Assembly: GCF_021513195.1 (NCBI RefSeq) | Contig: NZ_CP090974.1 | Location: 2,058,001-2,122,000 of the forward strand | Reading direction: 5' to 3' | Length of the DNA stretch: 64,000 nucleotides | Origin: Shewanella sp. OMA3-2 | GTDB lineage: Bacteria; Pseudomonadota; Gammaproteobacteria; Enterobacterales; Shewanellaceae | Part shown: positions 54,705-64,000 of the stretch, one piece after another | Numbering within the stretch: the first letter of the stretch is position 1 | Layout: every line of letters starts with the position of its first letter | Notes under the pieces: model-generated | What the model was told of the DNA's origin: nothing | What the model saw: the letters and a program-made list of their open reading frames with translations, nothing else | Database searches by the model: none | Program-made: the position numbers and the translations under genes

Positions 54705-57323
54705 TTAACGCTGATAGCTAAAGCGTTTTTTCACTCGAATGTCTGCCACAGATGAGCCTATCATCACTTCAAACTCGCCTGGTTCTGCTAGCCAATCATT
54801 AGTGTTTACATCCCAAAATGACAAGTCGCGCTTTGTTAAGTTGAACTGGGCTGTTTTGGTTTCTCCGGCTTTTAACCAGACTTTTTCAAAGCCTTTTAAC
54901 TCTTTTAGCGGGCGAGGGACACTGGCTTTTATATCATGTAAGTAAAGCTGAGCCACTTCTGCACCGTCAACTTTACTGGTGTTAGTGATATTGACTGTAA
55001 CAGTTAATGTGTCGTTTCCTTTAATGCTGTTGTTGGATAATTTAATGTCTGAATAGTTGAATTGACTGTAAGACAGGCCATGACCAAAAGGGAATAATGG
55101 CGCAATTTTTTGTTGTTCAAACCAGCGATAACCCATGAATACACCTTCGCTATAAAGTGACTCTTTGGCGTGGTAATCATTTAAGGCTATTGGCGCGGTG
55201 TCGGTAAGTTTTTTAGGTAAGGTTATCGGCATTTTGCCACTCGGGTTTGCATCACCAAATAGAATGTCAGCATAAGCGTGACCGGCTTCCATGCCACCAT
55301 ACCAACCCCAAAGCAGTGCTTTAGTCTTGTTAGCCCAGGGCATTTCAACGGCTGAACCGCCAATCATCATTACTATGGTGTTGGCATTCGCTTGCAGTAG
55401 TTTACTGATCACTTCATCTTGTTGGCCGGGTAATATCATATCTGGACGGTCAATCGACTCTCTATCGTCTGCATGACTTAAGCCGCCAAAGTAAATAACC
55501 GCATCGGCTTTTTTCGCTGCAGCCAAATATTCTTGCTCACTATTATATAAGCTGTTTGGGGTTTCCCAGCCCAACGTGGCTTGTTTATTACCCTGATAAC
55601 GTAAGCTAACTGCGTAGGTTTCACCGGCCACTAAAGACATTGATTGAATAAGCATTTTTGCTGACTGTGCGGTTGATGTGTTGATGAGCGGTTGATCATT
55701 AATATAAAGCGCAACCTGGCCATCAGCTTGAATGCTAAAGCTGTGGTTGCCGGACTCCATTGGTTTGATATTGGCTTTTATTTCAATAGATTGAGTATGA
55801 CCTTTGGCATCAAACTGTGGATCTGCTATCCATGATTCACTGGCTAAGTTTGTCATCGCACTGTCATTGAAATAGTTAATTTGCCACGACGGTGTGCCAG
55901 TCCAATGACGTGTGGTGAGATAGTCATTAGGAATCGGCATAAATTTGCTACTGGCAGGGCGCATTAAGGTGACCTTGACCTTGTCGCCTAGTTTGGCTTT
56001 TAAGCCATCCAGTGGGCTTATTTCATATAGCGCTTTCACTTCAGATGAGCCGCCACCAAAGCCGTGGCGTTTATCGGCATTTGGACCTAATACCAGTACA
56101 TTTTTAAGCTTTGCGGCCTTTAGCGGTAATACTTGGTCATCATTTTTAAGCAGTACAACACCGTTAGTGGCAATAGTGCGGGCATCATTTCTATGTGCTT
56201 GAGTGTTACGCTGGCCCGATAAGCGCTGCTTATCCATCATGCCGATGCTCAGTTGTACCCGTAAAATTCGAGCCACTTTGTCATCTAAAACTGACTCGGG
56301 TACTTTGCCTGCTTTAATCATCTCTAGTAATGGTTTTGCCATAAAGTAGTCATCAAAACTGGCAACATCTGTGCCCATTTCAATGTCTAGGCCGTTCATA
56401 GCGGCATCATAGGTGTTGATGTCGACATTCCAATCGGTCAGTAATACCCCTTGATAACCCCATTCACCTTTTAAAATATCTTTAACAAGGTGTTCGCTTT
56501 GATTAGCATTGGTGCCCCTGAACTCATTATAAGCCCCCATAATTGCGTGCACGTTAGCCTGTTTTACCGCCGCTTCAAAGGCGGGTAAATACACTTCACG
56601 CAAGGTACGCTCATCGGGTTTTGCATTCACCCCAGTGCGGTTTAGCTCTTGAGTGTTTAAGGCGTAGTGTTTTACGGTCGCGCCGACATCATTAGCCTGA
56701 ATGGCTTTAATAGTGGGTACCACAAGCGCGGCGGCTAAAAAGGGGTCTTCGCCCATGTATTCGAAGTTACGCCCATACAAGGGTAAACGGGCAAGATTAA
56801 CCCCTGGGCCCAAAATTAAGTCTTTACTACGGTGGCGTGCTTCAGCGCCTAAAACATTACCGTGTAAGCTGGCCATGTTTTTATCCCAACTGGCGGCTAC
56901 AGCAGTGAGCGGTGGTAAGTAGGTTGAATAATCGTTGGTCCAACCCGCTGGCGCCCATGAGTTTCTGTCTATTTCATAGCGGACACCGTGCGGCCCATCA
57001 GACATCCACATTTCATGAATACCTAAACGTTCGATAGCGGGAATGTGAAACTTGCCTGCGGCGTGAACCAATGACACTTTCTCTGCCAATGTCAGTTGCG
57101 GTAACAGGTGCTTTATTTGGTCTTCAACTTGGATAATACGATCGCCAATACGGTGCTTTTCGCTATCGGGTAGCACAGTTATCGCATGAAGTGTTTGGGG
57201 AGTTATATTGGGGTGGGCTGCAAAAACGGCAGCGTTAACGCTAAGACATAAAAGCGCTGAAATACTTAACGTAAGCGCTTTCTTTTTGTAAAAAGATGTT
57301 GTGATACCCAATGGCGTAACCAT
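54705..57323 (-). CDS. Secreted GH3 beta-glucosidase with PA14 and FnIII-like domains
   Basis: 872 residues. Signal peptide ending near NAAVFAAHP. The GH3 N-terminal barrel has MWMSDGPHGVRYE, KHYALNTQELNRTG and the nucleophile Asp in GVLLTDWNVD; the second GH3 domain starts near VVLLKNDDQVLPLK. A PA14-like insert (~455-590, FNDSAMTNLASE ... LYINDQPLI) sits in the second domain, and a C-terminal FnIII-like domain ends the protein. It likely removes glucose from beta-glucans or oligosaccharides in the periplasm or outside. CAGGGAA lies before the ATG, and the gene ends the transport/oxygenase locus, 15 bp after the DUF6445 gene. Confidence 0.92.
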   Translation of the reverse strand: MVTPLGITTSFYKKKALTLSISALLCLSVNAAVFAAHPNITPQTLHAITVLPDSEKHRIGDRIIQVEDQIKHLLPQLTLAEKVSLVHAAGKFHIPAIERLGIHEMWMSDGPHGVRYEIDRNSWAPAGWTNDYSTYLPPLTAVAASWDKNMASLHGNVLGAEARHRSKDLILGPGVNLARLPLYGRNFEYMGEDPFLAAALVVPTIKAIQANDVGATVKHYALNTQELNRTGVNAKPDERTLREVYLPAFEAAVKQANVHAIMGAYNEFRGTNANQSEHLVKDILKGEWGYQGVLLTDWNVDINTYDAAMNGLDIEMGTDVASFDDYFMAKPLLEMIKAGKVPESVLDDKVARILRVQLSIGMMDKQRLSGQRNTQAHRNDARTIATNGVVLLKNDDQVLPLKAAKLKNVLVLGPNADKRHGFGGGSSEVKALYEISPLDGLKAKLGDKVKVTLMRPASSKFMPIPNDYLTTRHWTGTPSWQINYFNDSAMTNLASESWIADPQFDAKGHTQSIEIKANIKPMESGNHSFSIQADGQVALYINDQPLINTSTAQSAKMLIQSMSLVAGETYAVSLRYQGNKQATLGWETPNSLYNSEQEYLAAAKKADAVIYFGGLSHADDRESIDRPDMILPGQQDEVISKLLQANANTIVMMIGGSAVEMPWANKTKALLWGWYGGMEAGHAYADILFGDANPSGKMPITLPKKLTDTAPIALNDYHAKESLYSEGVFMGYRWFEQQKIAPLFPFGHGLSYSQFNYSDIKLSNNSIKGNDTLTVTVNITNTSKVDGAEVAQLYLHDIKASVPRPLKELKGFEKVWLKAGETKTAQFNLTKRDLSFWDVNTNDWLAEPGEFEVMIGSSVADIRVKKRFSYQR

Positions 57324-57338
57324 AACGTGTTCCCTGTG

Positions 57339-58100
57339 TTATTTGAAATTGATAAAAATATTGGCGGTGAGACGACCGGTACTTGGGTCATCATCAATAT
57401 CTGTGTTGAGGTCAACTAAGGTTGAGTGGAGTAAGTTACCTGGATAAATGACCAGTCGATTAGGCTTATATTCAACTTGATGATAAATATCATAATGTGG
57501 ATCACTTTTAACAAAGTACTCTGGTGTGTCTTTGGCATGATCAGTTAAAAAGGCTTTAGCCGATTCAAAGTAATGATCCATCTTGGCTTCATTGACCCGC
57601 TCATAGCCAGTTTTTTTATGCCTGAAAAAAGCCGTGTTACCGTGGGGAGCATCATTAAGGTAATGCAAAATGGCAAAATAATACGGCTCTGGCGTATCAA
57701 AATGCGGTAAGCGCTGTAATGGCATTAGGCTATCTGGCGACTGGCTTATTAGTGAAAATGACAGTATTTGCGGCTTTATGCGTAAATGATGTGGCACTTT
57801 ATAAACATCATAAACCAGTTGAAATACCTGATTAATGACTTCAATTGCATAGGGATTAGGCAATGGTGCACGCACCCCAGGATAATATGAACTGTCATCT
57901 TTAATAAACTTGGCTTGTTGGCGGGCAATGGATAATAGCGGTGCGATATCATCGGCAAAGTTGTCGATAATAATAATCGGGGTTTGTTCATTACCGATAT
58001 AACAAATCTGCGGTTCAATGCCGCTAACCTGAATAATACTGTTAGTGGCATTTTGCTGGGTTTGTGTTTGAGTCGCGTGGGTCGTTGATGGTGACGACAT
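57339..58100 (-). CDS. DUF6445 family protein, likely iron/2-oxoglutarate oxygenase fold
   Basis: 253 residues, no signal peptide, Gln/Thr-rich first 20 residues. It has the HxD...H triad of Fe(II)/2-oxoglutarate oxygenases: His133 and Asp135 (LPHFDTPEP), His225 (NLLHSTLVD), and a possible 2-oxoglutarate-binding Arg243 (TGRLTANIF), at the usual spacings of the prolyl-hydroxylase-like fold. This reading is inference from motif and order; I recall the DUF6445 name from association with tryptophan-halogenase clusters. AAGGAG precedes the ATG. It lies between the halogenase and GH3 genes. Confidence 0.75.
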   Translation of the reverse strand: MSSPSTTHATQTQTQQNATNSIIQVSGIEPQICYIGNEQTPIIIIDNFADDIAPLLSIARQQAKFIKDDSSYYPGVRAPLPNPYAIEVINQVFQLVYDVYKVPHHLRIKPQILSFSLISQSPDSLMPLQRLPHFDTPEPYYFAILHYLNDAPHGNTAFFRHKKTGYERVNEAKMDHYFESAKAFLTDHAKDTPEYFVKSDPHYDIYHQVEYKPNRLVIYPGNLLHSTLVDLNTDIDDDPSTGRLTANIFINFK

Positions 58101-58153
58101 GTAGCAGCTCCTTGGCTTTATTGAGTTGTTATTGAATTTACGCTAATGCAAAT

Positions 58154-59642
58154 TTAATCTATATTAGCTTTGCAATAATGATTAATAAAATCAAAGTGAA
58201 GAGGTAAAGTATCGACTTTTCGTTTTGCCGTCGATTTAATGTTATTTAAAAAGTTAGCCAACTCATCGTCTTCCATCATATCCACAATTGGATGATACTC
58301 TTTAGGCATTATGCCTTGTCCCATCATGATTTGTATCCGAGGAGCTTTCACCAAATAATTCATTACCGTATTTGTACACTTTACCCGATTGACGGAACAT
58401 ATCGATACGATGCTGTAAAGACGCAGGTATTGGCATATTTTTACAGTAACGCCAAAAGCGGCTGTCTTCACGGTCGGTTACTTTATAATGTGAAATGATA
58501 AAGTCGCGAATGTTTTCTACTTCTAACTTGGTCTGTTGGTTGAACTCATTAATATTAGTGACATCCATTCCCTGTGATGGGAATAACTGCATTAATCGTA
58601 CTATGCTGCGTTGAATAAGGTGAATACTGGTGGATTCTAATGGTTCTAAAAATCCTGATGATAACCCAACAGCCACGCAGTTTTTATTCCAGTGTTGACG
58701 ACGGGTTCCGGTTGTAAACTTAATCACTCGAGGTTTATTCAGCGGCTCGCCTTCAATGTTAGCCATTAAGGTGTCAATTGCTTCATCGTCAGTCATGTAT
58801 TTGCTGCAAAAAACAAAACCATTACCTGTGCGGCTTTGCAATGGAATACGCCATTGCCAACCTGACTCGCGTGCAATTGCGCGAGTGTAAGCAAGAGGGG
58901 TGTTAACCGATTGAGTTTGCACCGCAATGGCACTGTCACACGGTAAATAATGACTCCAATCGTCAAAGCCTGTATTAAGTGTGCCTTCAATTAACAACGC
59001 TTTAAAACCTGTACAGTCAATGAATAAATCGCCTTCAATGAGTTGGCCATTATCGAGTTGTAATGCTTTAATGTATCCGTTGTTGTCATGCTGTAGTACG
59101 TCGGTGATTTTACCTTCTATGCGAATTAAACCGTTACCTTCTGCCATTTTGCGTAAAAACTTAGCATAAAGAGTCGCATCCATATGATAAGCATGGTTGT
59201 AATCTTGATTCGGTAGCACAGCAAAGCGGCCCTGGCGCGCAGCTAAATGCTCGGTGCAGTAGTCGCCAATTTCACTCACCAAACCTTGCTGTTTACCTTT
59301 TAGCCAAAAGTGAATAAATCCGCAAGCCCAACAATCTTTACCTAAAAAACCAAATGAATGCAGATAATCTTTATTTATATCGTGCCAGTTTTCAAAGTTG
59401 ATACCGAGCTTAAACGTAGCATTGGTCGCGGCCATCACATCTTGTTCTTTTAGGCCAAGTAAACGATGAAAAATATGTAATGTAGGAATGGTAGATTCTC
59501 CCACACCGACAGTACCAATCGCATCAGACTCAACTAATACCACTTCAATGTGCTTACCCATTAATTTAGTCAACGCCGCAGCGGCCATCCAACCAGCAGT
59601 ACCACCACCGGCAATAACCACTTTTTTTACTGCTGTATTCAT
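58154..59642 (-). pseudogene. Flavin-dependent tryptophan-halogenase-like protein, one-base shift near the C terminus
   Basis: The first frame (59642-58302) encodes 446 residues with FAD motif VVIAGGGTAGWMAA (8-21), catalytic lysine position Lys78 (FKLGINFENW), the halogenase WxWxIP motif (W262, W264) and FLEPLES (331-337) with its conserved glutamate. It then ends in a non-homologous tail. The neighbouring frame (58154-58336) carries the expected end: IQIMMGQGIMPKEYHPIVD and a final INHYCKA. Removing one base near 58336-58341 (coding AGCTCCTCGGATA to ...TCCTGGATA) gives a 495-residue protein of normal length. The lost end is conserved in the family. AGAGGT precedes the ATG. Confidence 0.85.
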
Positions 59643-59723
59643 TTGGTTTACCTCTTGCGTATTATTGTTATTTTTACATGTAATATTTTGATGCCGGCAT
59701 GGCTAAAATGTTTAATGAATGAG

Positions 59724-60807
59724 TTAACGTTTTAATCTATTGGTTAAATCAGCACGTAACTTACGGGCATTGAGTTCATCTAATGGCTTGGTTAGCATAC
59801 CTTTAGCGTTATCGGGAATATGGCTTTCATCCACATCATCATGGTCGAATATGTAATGTTCAAATATAGCTTTCCAAGCTTGGCGCTGGGCTTTAGGCAA
59901 TGAGCGCAGGCTTAGCATACTGTGTAGTAGCGCGTTGTTTGGCCGCCCCAGAAAGCCCGGTATCTCGCCACCAATGGGTAATAAGCACATTAAAGCTTTC
60001 TACGCCACGTACATGGTGCCACCACATGCTGGGGATAAATAACACATCCCCAGGTTCAAGTGCTGCGGTGAATGATGCGGCTAATGCTTGTTCAAATTTT
60101 GGGAAGCGTTCAAAATCTGGCTCATCAAAGTTCACCATGCTTATTTCTTGGCCGCCTGGAGCAAATTCCATTGGGCCAATGTATAGGTTGCTTATTTGAT
60201 CTGGCGGAAACAGGGTGAAGGTACGCTTTCCCACCATATTGCAGGCTAGGTTATGCGGGAAATCAAAGTGAGCCGCCACGCGGGTTTGATTACCTAGCCA
60301 GATATTGGCCATTGGGTTTATTTGGTCAAACTGCAAACAGTTTTCAGCAAACAAACCTGGAAAATGCTGGTGAACATTGGTTGAACCCATGTACACACTG
60401 GCGGGTGTTGCTTGGGTCGACTCTGCTTGTAGTCGTGCCAAAATTTGGCTTAATGCTAACTTACCCGCTTGGTAGTTAAACCCATCAACCGTCTCGTTAT
60501 AAAATACCCGACCTTGTTGTTCTGGCGGTAAATAATAAGCAATCACCGGTTGGCCAATGTCATGCTTGATTAAATAATCCATTGCAGACTGAGTAGATTC
60601 AAGCCCTGCTTGCACTAACGGGAAATGACCACATAAGCCTTTAAATATCATTGGCGAGTCGGCATCTTTTATGCGGTCATACAATTCCGCCATTGTGCAG
60701 TCGCTGTGCTCTGGCACTCGAGTGATGGGCATTTTTTCAACAGGTACTTGCTCTGTTGGTGCTGAAGGTTTAATCACTGTATCGATATTATGTAATCCGT
60801 TATCCAT
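59724..60807 (-). pseudogene. JmjC/cupin-like protein, likely 2-oxoglutarate oxygenase, two-base shift
   Basis: The first frame (ATG 60807; an earlier ATG at 60834 lies inside sapC) gives an N-terminal region and a cupin barrel with HxD...H: His180 and Asp182 (RVAAHFDFPHN), and His264 (MWWHHV), with IPS before it as in JmjC/FIH-like enzymes. It ends 20 residues after HWWRDT. The next frame (from ~59960 to 59724) continues PGFLGRPNNALLHSMLSLRS and ends TNRLKR. Adding two bases near 59956-59962 (coding GATACCGGGC) restores HWWRDTPGFLGRPNN, a 361-residue protein. Its 5' end is five bases after the sapC stop. Confidence 0.82.
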
Positions 60808-60811
60808 AGGG

Positions 60812-61543
60812 CTATGCCGCTTGAGTTTGCGCATTTTTACGGTCTAATAGGTTACGTATATTAGATTGTGATGCCATTGACATGTATATCGCCTGTAAGT
60901 AACCCTGTTGATGCAATGTCGCTAACACATCTGCACCAAGTTGATTTAATTTATCTTCATTAATGGTATAAAAACCAATCATTTGATGTTTTTCACCATT
61001 GTCTAATTCAATATCTAAGGTGAATGACTCCAGTAAATCATGTTCGAGTAATACTGCCGTAAAAGAGGTGTTATCGTTGAGCCCTTGATGTAGGGCTGCA
61101 AGCATATCGCCGACTTCATCCAAATAATCGGTATTGCCACCAAAAGGGTGGAATACTGCTTCGCCTTCAGTGGTGCTGACTCTTGGGTTATCTAAATCGA
61201 CGTGAATGACATGCTGTTGCTGCTCAATACCATCTTCTTGCACCATTTGCTTACCAATAAGAAATGGTTGACGACGAACGGCCAGTGGCACATACGAGGC
61301 GTCCCAATCTTGGCCTGATAAGAACAAATTTTGTTCATTCTGAAAACCAAATAAGGCCACAGAGTTAAATTGACCCGTAGCGGGATCTTTTTGGAAAAAA
61401 ATGGGGTAGTGGGCTTGAATGCTTCTAAATTCGAGCGGGAAAGTCACCGAGTACCATAGATTGTCACCATACTTGGCCGAGCGCTGGGTAATGATTTTAA
61501 GATCTTTGTGGTCGACACTGTTAAGTAATACATGTTGGGCCAT
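60812..61543 (-). CDS. SapC family protein
   Basis: 243 residues, no signal peptide. The pattern KYGDNLWYSVTFPLEFRSIQAHYPIFF, LFGFQNEQNLFLSGQDWDASYVPLAVRRQPFLIG, and the MIGFYTINEDKLNQLGADVLATLHQQGYLQAIY end are typical of SapC-like proteins near TonB receptors in Xanthomonas, Caulobacter and Shewanella sugar loci. Although named after a Campylobacter S-layer protein, its biochemical role is unknown. AGGACAG precedes the ATG. It is the first gene of the inner part of the locus; the downstream cupin gene starts 5 bp after its stop. Confidence 0.85.
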   Translation of the reverse strand: MAQHVLLNSVDHKDLKIITQRSAKYGDNLWYSVTFPLEFRSIQAHYPIFFQKDPATGQFNSVALFGFQNEQNLFLSGQDWDASYVPLAVRRQPFLIGKQMVQEDGIEQQQHVIHVDLDNPRVSTTEGEAVFHPFGGNTDYLDEVGDMLAALHQGLNDNTSFTAVLLEHDLLESFTLDIELDNGEKHQMIGFYTINEDKLNQLGADVLATLHQQGYLQAIYMSMASQSNIRNLLDRKNAQTQAA

Positions 61544-61923
61544 GTTGCTGTCCTATTTTTATTGTATTCAGCTGTATCTTATTTAAGTTTTTTGAGTCAA
61601 TTCTGATTCATCAAAGGTTTAATTTATCTAAGAGTGTTATTTTTAGACGTACAATCTTAGAGTGATGCTATCAGCTTTGATTGGTAATACTCACAGGTCA
61701 ATATACTCAATCAAACACCTAATCGATTGTGTTGTTTACAATTCATGAAAATGTAAGCCTTTCAAGTGTTAATTTAATTGGTATTAAAGTCAAAAAAATT
61801 GGCAATATCCCTATTGCCGAGTTTTATAATCCTTATAAAGGAAAAGGCGAGGTTACCGTCGCCGCAAACGACCAAAAAGGGAAATAAGCTCATCCAATTA
61901 GACCGTATTGAATGAGCTATTAC
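61544..61923. other. Spacer between TonB receptor and sapC
   Basis: About 380 bp with no gene. It contains the terminator at 61792-61818 and presumably a promoter for sapC. A loose TGAAA/TTTCA inverted repeat near 61746-61764 is the only possible operator seen. Confidence 0.5.
61792..61818 (-). terminator. Rho-independent terminator after TonB receptor gene
   Basis: On the minus strand GGCAATA and TATTGCC (61801-61807 with 61812-61818) form a 7-bp stem with a 4-nt loop, followed by AATTTTTTT. It lies 105 bp after the receptor stop. Confidence 0.75.
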
Positions 61924-64000
61924 TTAGAAAGTGTAACGTGCACCTATGCCATAACGTGCACCTGTTTGGGTGTAGTTTAGAACTTGTTCTGTGGCTCGAC
62001 CATGAACACGTGTTGACTCATTAGTGATATTTAAGCCTTCAAAGAAAACCGTTAAGCCTTCAACTTGCTCAATATCATAACCAATACTGAAGTCGATTTG
62101 TGAGTAAGCCTCTGTGTACTGCGGGTTAGCGCCAGTACCGTTACCCGTTGCATTTAAGAACTCATCACGCCAGTTCCAGGCAACACGGGCTGTCACGCCA
62201 TAGTTTTCATACATAGCCACTAGGTTAGCTGTGTCACTGATGCCCACTTCGACATTTTGTGGAGCATCACCAGGACGATTTAAGTTGCTGTTGTCATAGC
62301 TATCGCCTGCGTTAACTAACGTGTAGTTAGCCTGCACACCAATACCTGATTCACCGAAGAAGTGCTGTACGGCAAACTCCCAGCCATCAATCACAGAGCT
62401 TTCACTGTCATTTGTTGGTTGATTAATTAGAAATATCAGCTCGTCATCACCCGCATTACCGGTGATTTCAATATTGCCGTTAGCAGGGTTAATGGTCACA
62501 TTCGGATCAGTTGCGCCGTAATTGTCATAAATCCACTGACGTTGTTGTACTGCCGTGGTTTGACCCGCTGCAATGGCTTGATCAACATAAGCACTGTGTG
62601 AAGGGTCTGCAATATTGTAAATAGTAGACTCAACTACACCGTTATCGATAAAGTTAGTGACATCTTTACGGAAGTAGCCCATTGACACATAACTGCCTTG
62701 GTCGAAATACCACTCAGCAGATAAATCATAGTTAGTTGACTCTAAAGGCAACAATCCAGGGTTACCACTTGTGCCACTACCACCGCCACGGTTAGCTAAT
62801 GTACCTATGACCGTACCACCTTGAATAGAGGTGTAATCAGGGCGACCAATGGTTTCGCTGTAGGCTGCACGAACGTACACATCCTCTACCACTTCAATAT
62901 TGAAGTTAACACTCGGTAAAAAGTAGTCATATTCGCCGGTTTGAGTTTGGAATACGCGCTCACCCGATGAATTAATCGCAATTTCGGTTTCAGCAATCCA
63001 GGTTGCACTGTCATAACCCGATACCGCAGAGGTTGATTCCACATCAGTTTGCTCATATCTAACACCTAAGTGAACATCAAACGGCATATTGGCCATTTCA
63101 CCGAAGTAGTTATATTGTAAGTAAGCTGATTGTGACTGCTCTTGAGTGAAGCGGTCGGTGTCACTAGCATAATCAGTAGATGGGCAGAAACCGTTACCAC
63201 AATCACCCATTGCACTTGAGGCATACAGTTCTGCTGCACGAGCGCGAACCGCTTCAAAGTCCCAGAGGAAAATGGTGTTTAATGGATCAGTTGAGGCAGT
63301 ACCTTGGTAGTTAGAAAAAGTCCCTTTTGAACCATCAAATTTATCTTGAACAGTATCAGCCAGGAACCATGCAGCGTCTAAATCACCCGCTGAACCAATT
63401 CCGCCCCAGTCATTACGTTGTACGTTTACAGATTGAGAGTGGTTATTGACATCGGTTGCTGCAATACCAAAATCGATGCTACCGGCATCTTCTAAATCAT
63501 AACTACCAGAAATTTGCAGTTGTTCGATTTCAGAGCGGTTAACCGCGTTACCAAACACTGACCCAGTGACGCGCATATCTTCAGCACGAACATTGTTACC
63601 ATTACCGACAGCCAATACGGGTACTTCACCGCTAAAGTCCGTTGCAGCACTGGTACGGATAAAAGCTGCAGTGCTTAAATTACTGTTGCTGCCATTAGGA
63701 CTGTTTGGGGTACGCTCTGCGTATGAGTCATGGTAATCGACTTCAAATAATAATTTTTCAGTCGCATCCCATTCAACATTAAATCCTAAAGAGCCGCTTT
63801 GATCGCGAGTACCGAAATCGCCAGCAGCCATAGACAAGTCAGCGCCGCCGTCTGGGTAGGTTTCAGAGTAAACCAGTGGTGATGAAACTGGGCCGTCAGA
63901 CCAAGTGCTTTCTTGGGTTGGCACAAAGTTAAACCATGCTGACACGTCATGTGATTGAGTATCAACATCGTTTTGCATGTAATTATAGTCAAGGGTAGCA
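61924..64000 (-). CDS. TonB-dependent receptor, C-terminal part (cut by window edge)
   Basis: The frame is open from the stop at 61924 to the window edge, ~691 residues; codons before the first Met (ATLDYNY) show that the true start is outside. The part seen is the end of the plug-barrel junction and most of the beta barrel (e.g. DVHLGVRYEQTDVEST, VYVRAAYSETIGRPDYTSI, SAEWYFDQGSYVSMGYFRKDV), ending ARYGIGARYTF. ETIGRPDYTSI is typical of the TonB-Xanth-Caul type receptors found with SapC and halogenase genes. A beta-glucoside or oligosaccharide ligand is suggested by the GH3 gene downstream; this is inference. Confidence 0.9.
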   Translation of the reverse strand, partial: ATLDYNYMQNDVDTQSHDVSAWFNFVPTQESTWSDGPVSSPLVYSETYPDGGADLSMAAGDFGTRDQSGSLGFNVEWDATEKLLFEVDYHDSYAERTPNSPNGSNSNLSTAAFIRTSAATDFSGEVPVLAVGNGNNVRAEDMRVTGSVFGNAVNRSEIEQLQISGSYDLEDAGSIDFGIAATDVNNHSQSVNVQRNDWGGIGSAGDLDAAWFLADTVQDKFDGSKGTFSNYQGTASTDPLNTIFLWDFEAVRARAAELYASSAMGDCGNGFCPSTDYASDTDRFTQEQSQSAYLQYNYFGEMANMPFDVHLGVRYEQTDVESTSAVSGYDSATWIAETEIAINSSGERVFQTQTGEYDYFLPSVNFNIEVVEDVYVRAAYSETIGRPDYTSIQGGTVIGTLANRGGGSGTSGNPGLLPLESTNYDLSAEWYFDQGSYVSMGYFRKDVTNFIDNGVVESTIYNIADPSHSAYVDQAIAAGQTTAVQQRQWIYDNYGATDPNVTINPANGNIEITGNAGDDELIFLINQPTNDSESSVIDGWEFAVQHFFGESGIGVQANYTLVNAGDSYDNSNLNRPGDAPQNVEVGISDTANLVAMYENYGVTARVAWNWRDEFLNATGNGTGANPQYTEAYSQIDFSIGYDIEQVEGLTVFFEGLNITNESTRVHGRATEQVLNYTQTGARYGIGARYTF

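Noticed and set aside
57273..57280. AAGCGCTT palindrome in the GH3 signal-peptide region as a LacI operator
   Set aside because: Only 8 bp, inside coding sequence for a Lys/Ala-rich segment, with no matching copy at a promoter.

Overview
The window looks like chromosome of a Shewanella-type marine gammaproteobacterium. By eye the DNA is AT-rich. The isc genes, nrdDG, adhE, ribA, cysE, trmJ, suhB, ndk and yibL products resemble their enterobacterial counterparts along their whole length. Putative FNR/EtrA, CRP and HexR sites sit where Shewanella regulons would place them. Exported chitinases, TonB-dependent receptors and several GGDEF/PilZ signalling genes fit an aquatic polymer degrader. I see no rRNA, tRNA, CRISPR array, insertion sequence or prophage.

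Layout. 0-5.7 kb: end of an M23 peptidase gene, small conserved genes, a DEAD-box helicase and an RssA-like patatin. 5.7-8.5 kb: anaerobic ribonucleotide reductase nrdD-nrdG behind a near-consensus FNR box. 8.5-9.5 kb: a frameshifted PAS-GGDEF gene. 10.2-17.7 kb: a chitin operon (GH18 chitinase, AA10 LPMO, second GH18 chitinase) built from shared chitin-binding and Ig/PKD-like modules. 18-21 kb: small genes with long gaps, including an unlisted 55-residue Cys/Gly-tailed protein on the minus strand. 21-31 kb: adhE (CRP- and HexR-like sites), an OYE-family reductase, yibL, ribA, a ParA/ribbon-helix-helix pair, PilZ, PsiE and suhB. 31-39 kb: trmJ, cysE, then iscRSUA-hscBA-fdx preceded by three abutting 25-bp IscR type-1 boxes, then ndk. 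39.7-46.4 kb: a TonB receptor, DUF2797, a TPR-GGDEF protein and an ACT-domain protein. 46.4-52.2 kb: pstC-pstA-pstB-phoU behind a Pho box and a TATAAT -10, with pstC and phoU each broken by a single-base shift. 52.3-54.6 kb: membrane and periplasmic genes.

54.7-64 kb (minus strand): a carbohydrate-uptake-like locus. In transcription order it has a TonB receptor (cut by the window edge), SapC-like protein, JmjC/cupin-like protein, tryptophan-halogenase-like flavoenzyme, DUF6445 protein and a secreted GH3 beta-glucosidase. The set combines an outer-membrane transporter and glycosidase with two proteins carrying HxD...H iron-oxygenase motifs and a flavin halogenase fold. I consider it the least explained system here.

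Five genes (PAS-GGDEF, pstC, phoU, halogenase, cupin) need a 1-2 base correction to read as full-length proteins. Three of the five junctions contain ACCGG. This many clean shifts in 64 kb suggests assembly indels as much as real gene decay, so reads should be checked before any is called a pseudogene.
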